From contig JADJRK010000001.1 in the NCBI GenBank assembly GCA_016712285.1, forward strand, positions 1,984,001 to 2,048,000: a stretch of 64,000 nt of DNA, in the 5' to 3' direction. The translations under genes were made by a program, and so were the position numbers. Under the pieces are notes generated by a model. It made no database searches, had not been told where the DNA came from, and worked only from the letters and a program-made list of their open reading frames with translations. Origin of the DNA: Planctomycetota bacterium. Its GTDB lineage: Bacteria; Planctomycetota; UBA8742; UBA2392. This document shows positions 26,748 through 34,634 of the stretch, one piece after another. How positions within the stretch are numbered: position 1 is the first letter of the stretch; each line of letters starts with the position of its first letter.

Positions 26748-27323
26748 ATGCACGGGTCAATTGAACGGATTTGGGGTATGGCGGCTGAACCTCCGGGCAG
26801 CACCCGGGACGATTCATTGGTAGATGACGCCCGTGGCGGTTTGCCCGGGTCGTTCGAGACGCTGGTGCGTCGCTACCACGCCGCGGTTTACCGCCAGATC
26901 ATGGTATGGGTGAACGGCGACCATGCAGCCGCCGACGACGTGGCGCAGGAAACATGGTGGAGGGTTGCCCGAGGAGTCAAACGCTTTGAAGGCCGGTCGG
27001 GGTTTTACGCCTGGGCATGCCGCATCGCTCATAACGAGTCGAAGCGCTGGCTGGGCAGAAACGCCCGCAAACCCCGACTAGTGCCGAAACCGGATGAAGA
27101 ACACCCGGGAGACCAGAGTGCAACGGGCGAGGCCGTAAGGTTGGCGCTGAGCAAGCTGCCCGAGAAGTTCGCCACGCCGCTGATGCTGGAGTTGTGGGAA
27201 GACATGTCCCTGAAAGAGATTGCCCACGCGTTGGGCCTGCCGGAAGGGACTGTGAAGTCGAGGCTGTTCCGGGCGCGCGAGAAGTTTCGCGAAGTCTGGG
27301 ACGAAATGGAATCGGAATCGTGA
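26748..27323 (+). CDS. ECF-type RNA polymerase sigma factor
   Basis: A ~190-residue sigma-70 family factor. Region 2 is FETLVRRYHAAVYRQIMVW with DDVAQETWWRVARG and GFYAWACRIAHNESKRWL. Region 4 is LSKLPEKFATPLMLELWEDM with SLKEIAHALGLPEGTVKSRLF, the helix-turn-helix that reads the -35 box. ATG 26748 and ATG 26778 are both possible starts; neither has a strong ribosome site. The stop overlaps the start of the next gene by four bases (GTGA), so translation of a likely anti-sigma factor is coupled. Confidence 0.93.
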   Translation: MHGSIERIWGMAAEPPGSTRDDSLVDDARGGLPGSFETLVRRYHAAVYRQIMVWVNGDHAAADDVAQETWWRVARGVKRFEGRSGFYAWACRIAHNESKRWLGRNARKPRLVPKPDEEHPGDQSATGEAVRLALSKLPEKFATPLMLELWEDMSLKEIAHALGLPEGTVKSRLFRAREKFREVWDEMESES

Positions 27324-28120
27324 ACGACCGCATCGCTGAACTGATTCGCAACGCCAAGCCGCAGGCGCCATCGCCTGACGCGCTGCTGGCGGCGCTTGGT
27401 TCGCGTGACATGCCGGCCGCCACGAGTGGCGGTGTCTGGCTGCTTCGTGCCGCGGCGTTGTTCACGCTCGCCGCGGGCATTGGCGCAGCGGCGGCCCTGT
27501 TGCCGCGCATGAACGCCGACACGCCGGCTGCCAGCGACCTTGAACGGGTAGGCGGGCTTGCGGCGCGGATTGAGTCGCTGGAATCACAAGCCGGGTCGGT
27601 AACGCCTGAGCAGGTGGCCGAGCAGGAAGCACGTATTGCGGCGCTGGAAACACAGGTACAGGCGCGCACGGCGATTGAGCAGGCCGTGGCTGAATACTTT
27701 GTGAAGCGTGACGCAGCCGAACGTGAACTGTGGCAGGAACGCCACCTTGAGCATGTGCGGCGCCATTACGCACGCGACATGGAAGGTACGCTGGCCGAGT
27801 TGAAGGCGCAGGACCTGCCTGAGGCCAAGCTGGTTCGTGCCCGCGAAATCCTTGAGCAGCACGGCAAAGATATTGAGGCGCTGATCAAGCAGAGCTATGC
27901 GCAAGGCGGCGAACACCGGCGCGGCCATCGCGATATGCGCCAGCAGTTTGCGTCGCTCGCGCGCGGCGCGCAGGACAGCCTTGCGCGCGTGACGGGCGAG
28001 AACAACTGGGGCTCACTGCTTGGCGAAAGCCCGGAAGACTGGGCGCCAACGTCAGAATTTGAGGACCTGTCTGATTTCGACAGCATGATGAACTGGATGC
28101 GGCGCAGCAGCCGCAGTTGA
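27320..28120 (+). CDS. probable anti-sigma factor, single-pass membrane protein
   Basis: A 266-residue protein from GTG 27320, which overlaps the sigma gene stop in GTGA. An N-terminal cytoplasmic segment of about 40 residues (NDRIAELIRNAKPQAPSPDA) precedes one membrane helix (WLLRAAALFTLAAGIGAAAALL). The remainder is helical: coiled coil (ARIESLESQAGSVTPEQVAE), then a charged region (RELWQERHLEHVRRHYARDM). There is no zinc-binding HxxxCxxC motif, so it is not a classical ZAS anti-sigma factor. Position, topology and coupling support an anti-sigma role by inference. The extracytoplasmic part contains an LTXXQ-like LRA/EILEQHGKDIEALI stretch, like the next gene. Confidence 0.65.
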   Translation: MNDRIAELIRNAKPQAPSPDALLAALGSRDMPAATSGGVWLLRAAALFTLAAGIGAAAALLPRMNADTPAASDLERVGGLAARIESLESQAGSVTPEQVAEQEARIAALETQVQARTAIEQAVAEYFVKRDAAERELWQERHLEHVRRHYARDMEGTLAELKAQDLPEAKLVRAREILEQHGKDIEALIKQSYAQGGEHRRGHRDMRQQFASLARGAQDSLARVTGENNWGSLLGESPEDWAPTSEFEDLSDFDSMMNWMRRSSRS

Positions 28121-28190
28121 CAGCAAGTGTTTGACAGCCGCAGTAGACGTCTTGATGAATCGCCCGAATGGGCACCCTTAGGAGCAAGGC

Positions 28191-29021
28191 ATGAAACCGA
28201 TCTTGATGATTGCCATCGTCATGGGCTCACTGGCCGCAGGGGCCGCTGGTGGAATCATCGCCACCGAACTGGCAGCGCCCAAGGCCTTGCCGACAACCCA
28301 GGCAAGCACCGCCGAGGTTGCAGAAGGCACCGACCACAGTGCTGACCTGCAGCGGCAGGACGACAGTATCGCCGCCCTGAACAAGCGGTTGGGCGACATG
28401 GAAGTGAAGCTGGTACAGGCCGAGAAGAAGGCGGCCGACTACGCCAAGCTCGAAGAGAAGTACGACGCGAACAACAAGCGCATCGCTGACCTTGAGAAGA
28501 ACCGCGGCAGCGGCACCGTTGACTCAGGCGGCACGGGCGGCGGAACCGCCGACCCTGCGACCTCAGACTTTAAGGCTGCTGTCGAAGCCGCGATTGAGGA
28601 GCGCGAAGCCGAAAAAGCCAAGGCCGAGCAGGAACGCCGCGAAAAGCAGATGCAGGAATGGGCCGACGCGCAGAAGAAGTCGATCATCGACAAGCTGGTC
28701 ACCGACCTGACACTGACGACCGAACAGCAGAACAAGGTCGACGTGATCATCACCGACTACCAGACCAAGCAGCGCGACCTCTGGACGCGCAGCGCCCAAG
28801 CCCGCGAAAAGGGCGAAGAGTTCGACTGGCGCGCCGAGTCGGCAGTGGTCGAAACCGCAGCCCAGGACGCTATTCGCGCCGAACTGTTGGGCGGTCAACT
28901 TGAAACGTTCAACACGCTGGTTTCTGAGCGCGGACTCAACAGCCTCGGCGGACGCGGCTTCGGCATGGGCGGCCAGGGTGGCCGCACGGGCGGCCAGGGC
29001 GGCGGACGACGCGGCAACTGA
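28191..29021 (+). CDS. exported coiled-coil protein with LTxxQ-like helix
   Basis: A 276-residue protein from ATG 28191 (AGGAG seven bases upstream). The N-terminal MKPILMIAIVMGSLAAGAAGGII is a signal anchor or signal peptide. Coiled coil follows (DSIAALNKRLGDMEVKLVQAEKKA), then a Gly/Thr linker, a second charged helix (EEREAEKAKAEQERREKQM), and LTLTTEQQNKVDVIITDYQTK. The last resembles the LTxxQ repeat of CpxP/Spy/ZraP periplasmic sensors. The tail is glycine-rich (GQGGRTGGQGGG). Placed after the sigma/anti-sigma pair, it may be a periplasmic partner or target. Function not known. Confidence 0.65.
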   Translation: MKPILMIAIVMGSLAAGAAGGIIATELAAPKALPTTQASTAEVAEGTDHSADLQRQDDSIAALNKRLGDMEVKLVQAEKKAADYAKLEEKYDANNKRIADLEKNRGSGTVDSGGTGGGTADPATSDFKAAVEAAIEEREAEKAKAEQERREKQMQEWADAQKKSIIDKLVTDLTLTTEQQNKVDVIITDYQTKQRDLWTRSAQAREKGEEFDWRAESAVVETAAQDAIRAELLGGQLETFNTLVSERGLNSLGGRGFGMGGQGGRTGGQGGGRRGN

Positions 29022-29048
29022 TCACACTTAGCTGGGCACCCGGGAACA

Positions 29049-29078
29049 AAGGGCCTGCGCAAGCAGGCCTTCTTGTTT
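29049..29078. terminator. terminator hairpin between convergent genes
   Basis: Seven-bp stem GGCCTGC (29052-29058) / GCAGGCC (29063-29069) with GCAA loop, then TTCTTGTTT on the plus strand and AA-rich bases (CAAA) on the other side. It sits between the coiled-coil gene and the end of mogA, and the last stretch lies at the mogA stop. Confidence 0.75.
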
Positions 29079-29637
29079 AACCGGCAGCGGGCCCGGGCTT
29101 TTTGGCGTGCTTGGGGCGAAACGCCGGGCAGTATTCCGGGTCCGTGTCCAACCACGGGCCCTCTAGCAGGTCAATGCAGTAGGGAACAGCCGGAAACACC
29201 GCCATCAGGCAATCGTGAATCGCGGGCGGGTTGCCCGGCAGGTTGATTACCAGCGACCGGCCGCGGATACCCGCAATCTGCCGCGACAGAATTGCCGTCG
29301 GCACGGCTTTCAGGCTTTCGCTGCGCATCAACTCGCCAAAGCCGGGCATCAGCTTCTCGCACACCGCGGCCGTCGCGTCCGGTGTCACGTCGCGCACGGC
29401 TGGGCCGGTGCCACCGGTAGTCAGCACGAGGCAGCATTGCTCGTGGTCGCACAGGTCGATCAATGTGGCTTCAATGACCTTGCGCTCGTCGGGAATGATG
29501 ACGTTCACGGCTTCCCAGTCGGAAAGCAGGATCTTGAACAGCTCGGCTTCTATCGCGGGCCCGCCCTTGTCTTCGTACTCGCCCCGGGAGGCGCGGTCGC
29601 TGACGGTGACGATGCCGATGCGTGCGTGATCAGTCAT
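29077..29637 (-). CDS. mogA: molybdopterin adenylyltransferase
   Basis: A 186-residue MoaB/MogA protein from ATG 29637. Motifs: ARIGIVTVSDRASRGEYEDK, VIPDERKVIEATLIDLCD, LVLTTGGTGPAVRDVTPDAT, LMPGFGELMRSESLKAVPTA and LVINLPGNPPAIHDCL. The TGGTG loop and the DVTPDAT and LPG segments bind molybdopterin and adenylate. It activates molybdopterin with ATP before molybdenum insertion. The open frame continues upstream to 29985 through the duplicated tRNA-flank DNA, but that part is not protein-like. No other moa/moe gene is in the window. Confidence 0.93.
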   Translation of the reverse strand: MTDHARIGIVTVSDRASRGEYEDKGGPAIEAELFKILLSDWEAVNVIIPDERKVIEATLIDLCDHEQCCLVLTTGGTGPAVRDVTPDATAAVCEKLMPGFGELMRSESLKAVPTAILSRQIAGIRGRSLVINLPGNPPAIHDCLMAVFPAVPYCIDLLEGPWLDTDPEYCPAFRPKHAKKPGPAAG

Positions 29638-29745
29638 GGTAAGGGCATGTAACGAACGCGCGGCGGAATGGGAATAGGGTTTGGCGTTCTTGGTTCCGAG
29701 TTCCGGGTTCTGGGTTCCGGGTTGGTTGGTGCAGCCCGCCCATTG

Positions 29746-29997
29746 GCGGGCGACGCCGGGCGTAAACGCAGCGGTCGCGCGACCCTTGCAGATCGCGCGA
29801 CCGCGTTTCAAGACTTGGCGGCCCCTCAAGGACTCGAACCTCAAAACAGCGCAGCGCGCTGTTTTGAACGCGAAGTAGCCCGGCCAAAGCCCGCCCGCGG
29901 GCGGGCGACGCCGGGCGTAAACGCAGCGGTCGCGCGACCCGTTCAAGATCGCGCGACCGCGTTTCAAGACTTGGCTGCCCCTCAAGGACTCGAACCT
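29746..29997. repeat. pair of ~97-bp direct repeats including a tRNA-Gln 3' fragment
   Basis: Copy A 29746-29841 and copy B 29901-29997 are near identical, with a local difference near their middle (CCTTGCAGATC against CCGTTCAAGATC). Both contain GGGCGACGCCGGGCGTAAA, inverted CGGTCGCGCGACC...GATCGCGCGACCGC arms, and a final segment that is the end of the tRNA-Gln gene. Copy B runs into the intact tRNA; copy A holds only its 3' end (29816-29841). Between them is a perfect 11-bp hairpin, CAAAACAGCGC/GCGCTGTTTTG, at 29842-29866. The result looks like a duplication anchored at the tRNA 3' end. Confidence 0.85.
29816..29841 (-). pseudogene. 3' fragment of tRNA-Gln (duplicate)
   Basis: On the minus strand this reads the T-arm and acceptor end of the tRNA-Gln next door (GGTTCGAGTCCTTGAGGGGC...CCA) with one base different near the acceptor (C-C in place of A-C next to the CCA). 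There is no D-arm or anticodon arm before it; that side is the 11-bp hairpin. It cannot be a functional tRNA. Confidence 0.8.
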
Positions 29998-30046
29998 TGA
30001 ATACCTGATTCAGAGTCAGGCGTGTTACCAATTACACCAAGGGGCA
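29972..30046 (-). tRNA. tRNA-Gln(CTG)
   Basis: The cloverleaf is complete on the minus strand. Acceptor TGCCCCT pairs with AGGGGCA; the D-arm is GGTGTAATTGGTAACAC; the anticodon arm CCTGA-CTCTGAA-TCAGG places C-T-G at 34-36. The T-arm is CAAGG-TTCGAGT-CCTTG. The discriminator is G, and CCA is encoded. Mature length without CCA is 72 nucleotides (29975-30046). Confidence 0.96.
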
Positions 30047-30253
30047 AGGCTGTGTGGATAGATAACTCAGGCCGGCGTTACGTCAAGCTGGGGTCAACCG
30101 GCTTTTCACGCACGCCGGCGCGGCATCGTGGCAATTGCCACCAAACTGTACCGGGGCGGTGACAGATGCCCTTTTGCTTGGCAACATCCCGCCCGCATCC
30201 GTATCAGAACGCACGAACGTTGCAACAACCTGGGGCCGCCAGGAAAGGAATCC

Positions 30254-31261
30254 ATGAAGACTTCAAACGCAAAGCTCGCAGCCGTTGCCGCTTTAGCCCT
30301 GCTGATGGCAGGCATGATTGCCGGCAGCGCCCTGACACGCGCCCAGGCTGAGCCCACACCAACCCCGGCGGTGCCTGAGGCTCCGCTTACCGCATACGTT
30401 GATTTCCTTTCGCTGCTCAAGGACCACTACCCGCTGAAGCTGAAGCAGGTCGAAGTCGCCATGGAAATGGAAAAGCAGATCGACGACATCGACAAGCGCT
30501 ACCTGCCACTGATCGAGCAGCAGGAAGTGGTCAAGAAGGCCGAGAAGCCGGACTCGCGGAAGTACCGCCAGGCACTGAGCAAGCAGATCGAGCTTGAGCG
30601 CCAGCGCTACGGCGAAAAACTCCTGACCGAGCAGCTCGCGCAGCAGGAGTTGCGCGATGAGGGCATCGCGGCATTCGACCGGCTGAAGCGACTGGTGAAA
30701 GACATCGCCACTGAGCTCGGGTACACGCAGGTACTGAACATCGTGCGCGACCCCAAAGCCGCCGTCGGCTCAAAGGACGACTTTGAGCAGCTTCAGCAGC
30801 AGTTGCTGATCAGCCCCGTGTTGTTCCATAAGGCCGAGCACGACTTGACTGATCGCGTGCAGGCCAAAGCCAAAGAAAAGTGGGACCCCGGCATCGAGAT
30901 GGGCGAGACGTCAGCCAAGGCCGGCGAAACGGCGCTGGTCAAGAACACCGAGGGCGAGTACGAAATCCGCTTGGGCCAAAAGGTCCAGTTCGCCGTCGAG
31001 GTCAAGAAAAAGGGCGCCACGGCCACCGGCAAAGACGCCGACGTGAAGTGGTCCCGCACCGGTGTCGGCAGCGGCGAGCTTGACGAAAAGTCCGGCGCGT
31101 ACACGGCACCCGAGGCGTTCCCGAACAGCGGCGACAAGTTCACCGTCATCGTCCGCAGCGCGATCGACCCGACCATCAGTAAGCGGCTGCAGATCAAGCT
31201 GCTGGACAAAGAAGGCAAAGCCATGCCGGCCAAGGGCGGCTCAACCCCGGAAGGCGGTTGA
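30254..31261 (+). CDS. OmpH/Skp-like periplasmic protein
   Basis: A 335-residue exported protein from ATG 30254 (AGGAA upstream). The signal peptide is LAAVAALALLMAGMIAGSALTR. The next ~170 residues have the OmpH/Skp pattern: YVDFLSLLKDHYPLKLKQVE, a long charged coiled coil, and ELGYTQVLNIVRDPKAA. Skp is a trimeric chaperone for outer-membrane proteins. The C-terminal ~120 residues form a separate beta-rich domain (IRLGQKVQFAVEVKKKGATA, ADVKWSRTGVGSGELD, GAYTAPEAFPNSGDKFTV) resembling a bacterial Ig-like fold, an extension not found in ordinary Skp. It is directly followed by lpxD (86 bases), as in many diderm genomes. Confidence 0.75.
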   Translation: MKTSNAKLAAVAALALLMAGMIAGSALTRAQAEPTPTPAVPEAPLTAYVDFLSLLKDHYPLKLKQVEVAMEMEKQIDDIDKRYLPLIEQQEVVKKAEKPDSRKYRQALSKQIELERQRYGEKLLTEQLAQQELRDEGIAAFDRLKRLVKDIATELGYTQVLNIVRDPKAAVGSKDDFEQLQQQLLISPVLFHKAEHDLTDRVQAKAKEKWDPGIEMGETSAKAGETALVKNTEGEYEIRLGQKVQFAVEVKKKGATATGKDADVKWSRTGVGSGELDEKSGAYTAPEAFPNSGDKFTVIVRSAIDPTISKRLQIKLLDKEGKAMPAKGGSTPEGG

Positions 31262-31347
31262 TCGGGCGCTGAATCGGCACGGATAGACCTCTACAAGCCG
31301 CGCAATCGGCGCTACAGTCCTGTACAGGAGTAACCGGGGGGCAAGCC

Positions 31348-32469
31348 ATGAAACTCAAGGATCTCGCGCAGCTGTGCGAGGCAAAACTCGAGGGTAACGG
31401 CGAACACGATGTCACGGACGTGGCAACGCCCGGAAAAGCCAAGCGCGAACACATCTGCTTCATCATCGACAAGAAGTACCTGGCCGAGCTTGAAACCGGG
31501 CGCCCGGGCGCGGTCATCGCGCCGCCCGGCATGGCGCTGCCGCAAGGCGTCAACGCGCTACGCTGTGCCGATCCTGACTTCGCCTTCAGCAAGGCACTCA
31601 CCGCCCTGCGCGGAGAGCCGATGCGGCCCATGCCCGGCATCGGCGAAAACGTGCTGATGGGCAGCGGCTTTGAGATGGGCGACAACGCCAGCATCGGCGC
31701 GTTCACGTTCATCGGCGCCGACGTGAAGCTGGGGCGCAACGTCATCATCTATCCCCACTGCTACATCGGCGACAGCGTGACGATCGGCGACGACACGCTG
31801 ATTTACCCGCACGTGACCATCCTTGAGCGCTGCACTATCGGCAAGCGCTGCGTGATTCAGCCCGGCGCCTCGATCGGCGGCGACGGGTTCGGGTTTCACT
31901 TCGTGAACGGCAAGTTCATCAAGGCGCCCCAGCGCGGCACCGTGGTCATTGAAGACGATGTCGAGATCGGCGCCAATGCAGCCGTCGACCGCGCGCGCTT
32001 TGACGTCACGCTGATCAAGCGCGGCAGCAAGATCGACAACCTGGTGCAGATCGGCCACAACGTGCAGATCGGGCAAAGCTGCGTGATTGCGGGGCTGGCC
32101 GGCATCGGTGGCAGCGCGGTGCTCAAAGACTATGTGCAGGTTGGCGGCCACACCGGCATTGCCGACCACATCACGATCGGCATGGGCGCAAAAATCGCCG
32201 CCAAGACCGGAGTGATGCAGGATGTGGACCCGGGCATGAAAATGGCCGGCCTGCCCGCGATCGAGGGCAAGGCCTACATGCGCCGCGAAGTGGCGGTACG
32301 CAAGCTCCCTGAGCTGATGCAGGAAGTCAAAGAGCTCAAGGCCCTGGTCGCGAAGCTGGCCGGGCAAGTCGGCCTTCCACCCGAGCAAGAGAATCTGGAC
32401 GACATGCCGGAACCCGAAGCAGGGGCAGTCACACGCTTTCTACGCAACCGCCACGGGCCGGAAGCCTAG
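31348..32469 (+). CDS. lpxD: UDP-3-O-acylglucosamine N-acyltransferase LpxD
   Basis: A 373-residue lipid A enzyme, third step of the pathway, adding the N-linked hydroxyacyl chain to UDP-3-O-acyl-glucosamine. The N-terminal uridine-binding domain (MKLKDLAQLCEAKLEGNGEH) is followed by left-handed beta-helix hexapeptide repeats (DNASIGAFTFIGADVKLGRN, GDDTLIYPHVTILERCTIGK, CVIQPGASIGGDGFGFHFVN). The catalytic histidine is in LVQIGHNVQIGQ. The C-terminus is a helical tail. It is longer than the E. coli enzyme (341) because of the tail. Its TAG stop overlaps the stop of the carbonic anhydrase gene (CTAG). Confidence 0.95.
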   Translation: MKLKDLAQLCEAKLEGNGEHDVTDVATPGKAKREHICFIIDKKYLAELETGRPGAVIAPPGMALPQGVNALRCADPDFAFSKALTALRGEPMRPMPGIGENVLMGSGFEMGDNASIGAFTFIGADVKLGRNVIIYPHCYIGDSVTIGDDTLIYPHVTILERCTIGKRCVIQPGASIGGDGFGFHFVNGKFIKAPQRGTVVIEDDVEIGANAAVDRARFDVTLIKRGSKIDNLVQIGHNVQIGQSCVIAGLAGIGGSAVLKDYVQVGGHTGIADHITIGMGAKIAAKTGVMQDVDPGMKMAGLPAIEGKAYMRREVAVRKLPELMQEVKELKALVAKLAGQVGLPPEQENLDDMPEPEAGAVTRFLRNRHGPEA

Positions 32470-33128
32470 CCCAGCCGCGAGATCAGCTTGATGGCGTGGG
32501 TTTCGTCAATCACGTGAAACCGCTTGGTGCCGGGGTCGTAGGCCTGCACCTCGGCGTTGGCAATGTCAAACCACCATGCATGCAGGCGCAGCTTTCCGGC
32601 GCGTTCCTGCTCGGCCACAAACGGGTAGCTGCGCAGGTTGTCAAGCTGGACCAGCGCGTTCATCTGGCCGACGAAATTGTGACGCGCCTGCGTTGAATCC
32701 AGCGTGATTTCCGGCCTGTCCTTCAGCGCTTCTTCCGCGTGCCGCAGCCACGCCTGAAGGTGGTCCGCGCCCTCCAGGTTCATCTCGCCGCACAGGGCGC
32801 GCATGGCGGCGCACTCGCTGTGGCCGCAGACGACAATGTCCGGTACGCCAAGGTGCATCAGCGCAAACTCGATTGCGCCGGCTTCACTTTCGTCGGCTTG
32901 TGATTTGCCCGACTCGTCGCTGGGCGCGACAATGTTGCCGGGGTTGCGAATCACGAACAGGTCGCCGGGGTCGCTTGAGGCAAACAGGTTCGGCACCACG
33001 CGGCTGTCGCTGCATGCAATGAAGAGACAGTCCGGCTTCTGGCCCAGGGCCAGCTTGGCAAAGGTCTCGCGCACGCCGGGGCGCACGTTCTTGTGAAAGT
33101 GGGCAATGCCCTGCAGCAGTCGTTTCAT
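32466..33128 (-). CDS. beta-class carbonic anhydrase
   Basis: A 220-residue zinc enzyme interconverting CO2 and bicarbonate. The zinc/dyad motif CSDSRVVP (Cys, Asp-Arg) and the second ligand pair in VVCGHSECAAMRAL (His, Cys) are visible, as are VIRNPGNIVAP and GAIEFALMHLGV. ATG 33128 is chosen; the longer frame to 33239 overlaps the divergent lpxC start. GHSECAAM replaces the usual GHSxCGA, a mild variation. It lies on the opposite strand inside the lipid A group and so is probably not part of that operon. A SulP transporter that could carry bicarbonate is at 7374-9134 but not adjacent. Confidence 0.93.
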   Translation of the reverse strand: MKRLLQGIAHFHKNVRPGVRETFAKLALGQKPDCLFIACSDSRVVPNLFASSDPGDLFVIRNPGNIVAPSDESGKSQADESEAGAIEFALMHLGVPDIVVCGHSECAAMRALCGEMNLEGADHLQAWLRHAEEALKDRPEITLDSTQARHNFVGQMNALVQLDNLRSYPFVAEQERAGKLRLHAWWFDIANAEVQAYDPGTKRFHVIDETHAIKLISRLG

Positions 33129-33217
33129 AGGCGTGCAATCTGCCGATTTCTGCGCCGCGGTAAAGGGGAATGCGGCACCGGGTTGGCGTACGCCACGCCG
33201 GCGGGCATAGTGGCTGT

Positions 33218-34054
33218 ATGAAACAGACGACTCTCGCACAGCCCGTTTCGATGACCGGCACCAGCCTGCATGAGGGGCACCCGGTTACTTTGACACTAAA
33301 GCCCGCGCCGGAAGGCGCGGGAATCACGCTGATCCGTGCCGACAAAGGTGGCGCCCGCATTGCCGTGCACCCGCGCAACATTCGCGAGGTGCAGCGCCGC
33401 ACGCTGCTGATGGAGAACGGCGTAGAGGTCCACACCGTTGAGCACGTGCTGGCGGCCCTGTACGGCATGGGCGTCGATAACTGCGAAATCGAACTTACCG
33501 CGCCCGAGCCGCCCGCCGGCGACGGCAGCAGCCGCGCTTTCGTCAAGCTGATCCACGAAGCCGGCATCCAGTCCCTTGAGGCAGACCGCCCGGGCTTTAC
33601 CCCCACCTCACGCATCGACGTCAGCGACGGCAAAGCCACCATCAGCGCTGAACCCAACGCCGAAGGCTTGGTCGTTGAGTACACGCTGGATTACGGCGTG
33701 CCGTTCATGCCGCCGACCACCGTGCGCTTTGCCGTGACACCCGAGACGTTTGAGAAAGCCATCGGCCCGGCGCGCACCTTTTGCCTTGAGGCGGAAGCAA
33801 AGGCCCTGCAAGCCATGGGCTTCGGCAAGGGCGCCAACACGCAGAACACGCTGGTGGTAAGCCCGACCGGCCCCCTTGAGAATAAGCTGCGCTTTGAAGA
33901 CGAGTACGCGCGCCACAAGCTCCTGGATGTGATCGGCGACCTGGCCGTCACGGGCCTGCGCTTGAACGCCATCGTCAAAGCCCAGCGCAGCGGGCACAGC
34001 CAGAATCAACGGGTGGCAAAAGCGCTGCGCGAACAGTATGAAGCGCAGCACTGA
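33218..34054 (+). CDS. lpxC: UDP-3-O-acyl-N-acetylglucosamine deacetylase LpxC
   Basis: A 278-residue zinc deacetylase, the committed step of lipid A synthesis. ATG 33218 gives KQTTLAQPVSMTGTSLHEG, the usual start. Zinc ligands: His in VHTVEHVLAALYGM, then His and Asp in RHKLLDVIGDLAV. The general acid His is in RSGHSQN. PPAGDGSSRAFV is the conserved insert. Length is shorter than the ~305 of E. coli but within range. It is separate from fabZ (18 bases apart), unlike the lpxC-fabZ fusion of some PVC and Bacteroidota genomes. Confidence 0.95.
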   Translation: MKQTTLAQPVSMTGTSLHEGHPVTLTLKPAPEGAGITLIRADKGGARIAVHPRNIREVQRRTLLMENGVEVHTVEHVLAALYGMGVDNCEIELTAPEPPAGDGSSRAFVKLIHEAGIQSLEADRPGFTPTSRIDVSDGKATISAEPNAEGLVVEYTLDYGVPFMPPTTVRFAVTPETFEKAIGPARTFCLEAEAKALQAMGFGKGANTQNTLVVSPTGPLENKLRFEDEYARHKLLDVIGDLAVTGLRLNAIVKAQRSGHSQNQRVAKALREQYEAQH

Positions 34055-34072
34055 TCGACGAAGGATCTACAC

Positions 34073-34540
34073 ATGAACGAAGCCTCGAAAGGTCTGCCCG
34101 GCGCCCAGGACATCCAGGGCATCCTGAACGTTGCGCCGCACCGCTACCCCTTTTTGATGATCGATCGCGTGATCAGCCAGGAAGGCGGCAAAGCCGTTGG
34201 CGTCAAGAACGTCACCTACAACGAACCCTGCTTCACCGGTCACTTTCCTGGCAGACCGATTTTTCCGGGCGTGCTGATGCTTGAGGCGATTGCGCAGCTG
34301 GGCGGCTTTGCGATCCTGAGCCGCCCCGAGAACAAGGGCAAACTCGCGTACTTCACTGGTGCCGACGAAGTGAGCTGGCGGCGGCTTGTCGTGCCGGGCG
34401 ACCAGATTCGCATTGAGACCGAACTGCTGAAAGAACGGCGCGGGCTGTGCATCGTAAAAGGCGTCGCGACGGTCGAGGGCGAGCTGTGCTGCGAAGCCAC
34501 GGTCAAGTTCATGGTGACGAGCGAATCAGCCAGCACATAG
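34073..34540 (+). CDS. fabZ: 3-hydroxyacyl-[ACP] dehydratase FabZ
   Basis: A 155-residue hot-dog-fold dehydratase of fatty acid elongation. The catalytic His lies in CFTGHFPGRPIFPGVLMLEA, which also contains the invariant Glu. Other conserved segments are LNVAPHRYPFLMIDRV and FTGADEVSWRRLVVPGDQ. It follows lpxC closely, as the two compete for the same hydroxyacyl-ACP pool. AAGGA lies about eight bases before the ATG. Confidence 0.96.
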   Translation: MNEASKGLPGAQDIQGILNVAPHRYPFLMIDRVISQEGGKAVGVKNVTYNEPCFTGHFPGRPIFPGVLMLEAIAQLGGFAILSRPENKGKLAYFTGADEVSWRRLVVPGDQIRIETELLKERRGLCIVKGVATVEGELCCEATVKFMVTSESAST

Positions 34541-34634
34541 CGTCGCTGAGCCGGCACTAACATTGGTGTGTCAGAAACTTGCAGAACCTTCATGAAATGG
34601 CTACAACTATGCATCCGCAGCTTAGGGGCACGAA

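Noticed and set aside
29746..29841. A second tRNA-Gln gene
   Set aside because: Only the 3' part (T-arm and acceptor end) is present; there is no anticodon arm.
29638..29985. N-terminal extension of mogA through the duplicated DNA
   Set aside because: The extension translates repeat and tRNA-derived DNA and is not similar to MogA N-termini. ATG 29637 gives the standard start.
33129..33239. N-terminal extension of the carbonic anhydrase
   Set aside because: It would overlap the divergent lpxC start and has no similarity to the family; ATG 33128 gives the normal N-terminus.
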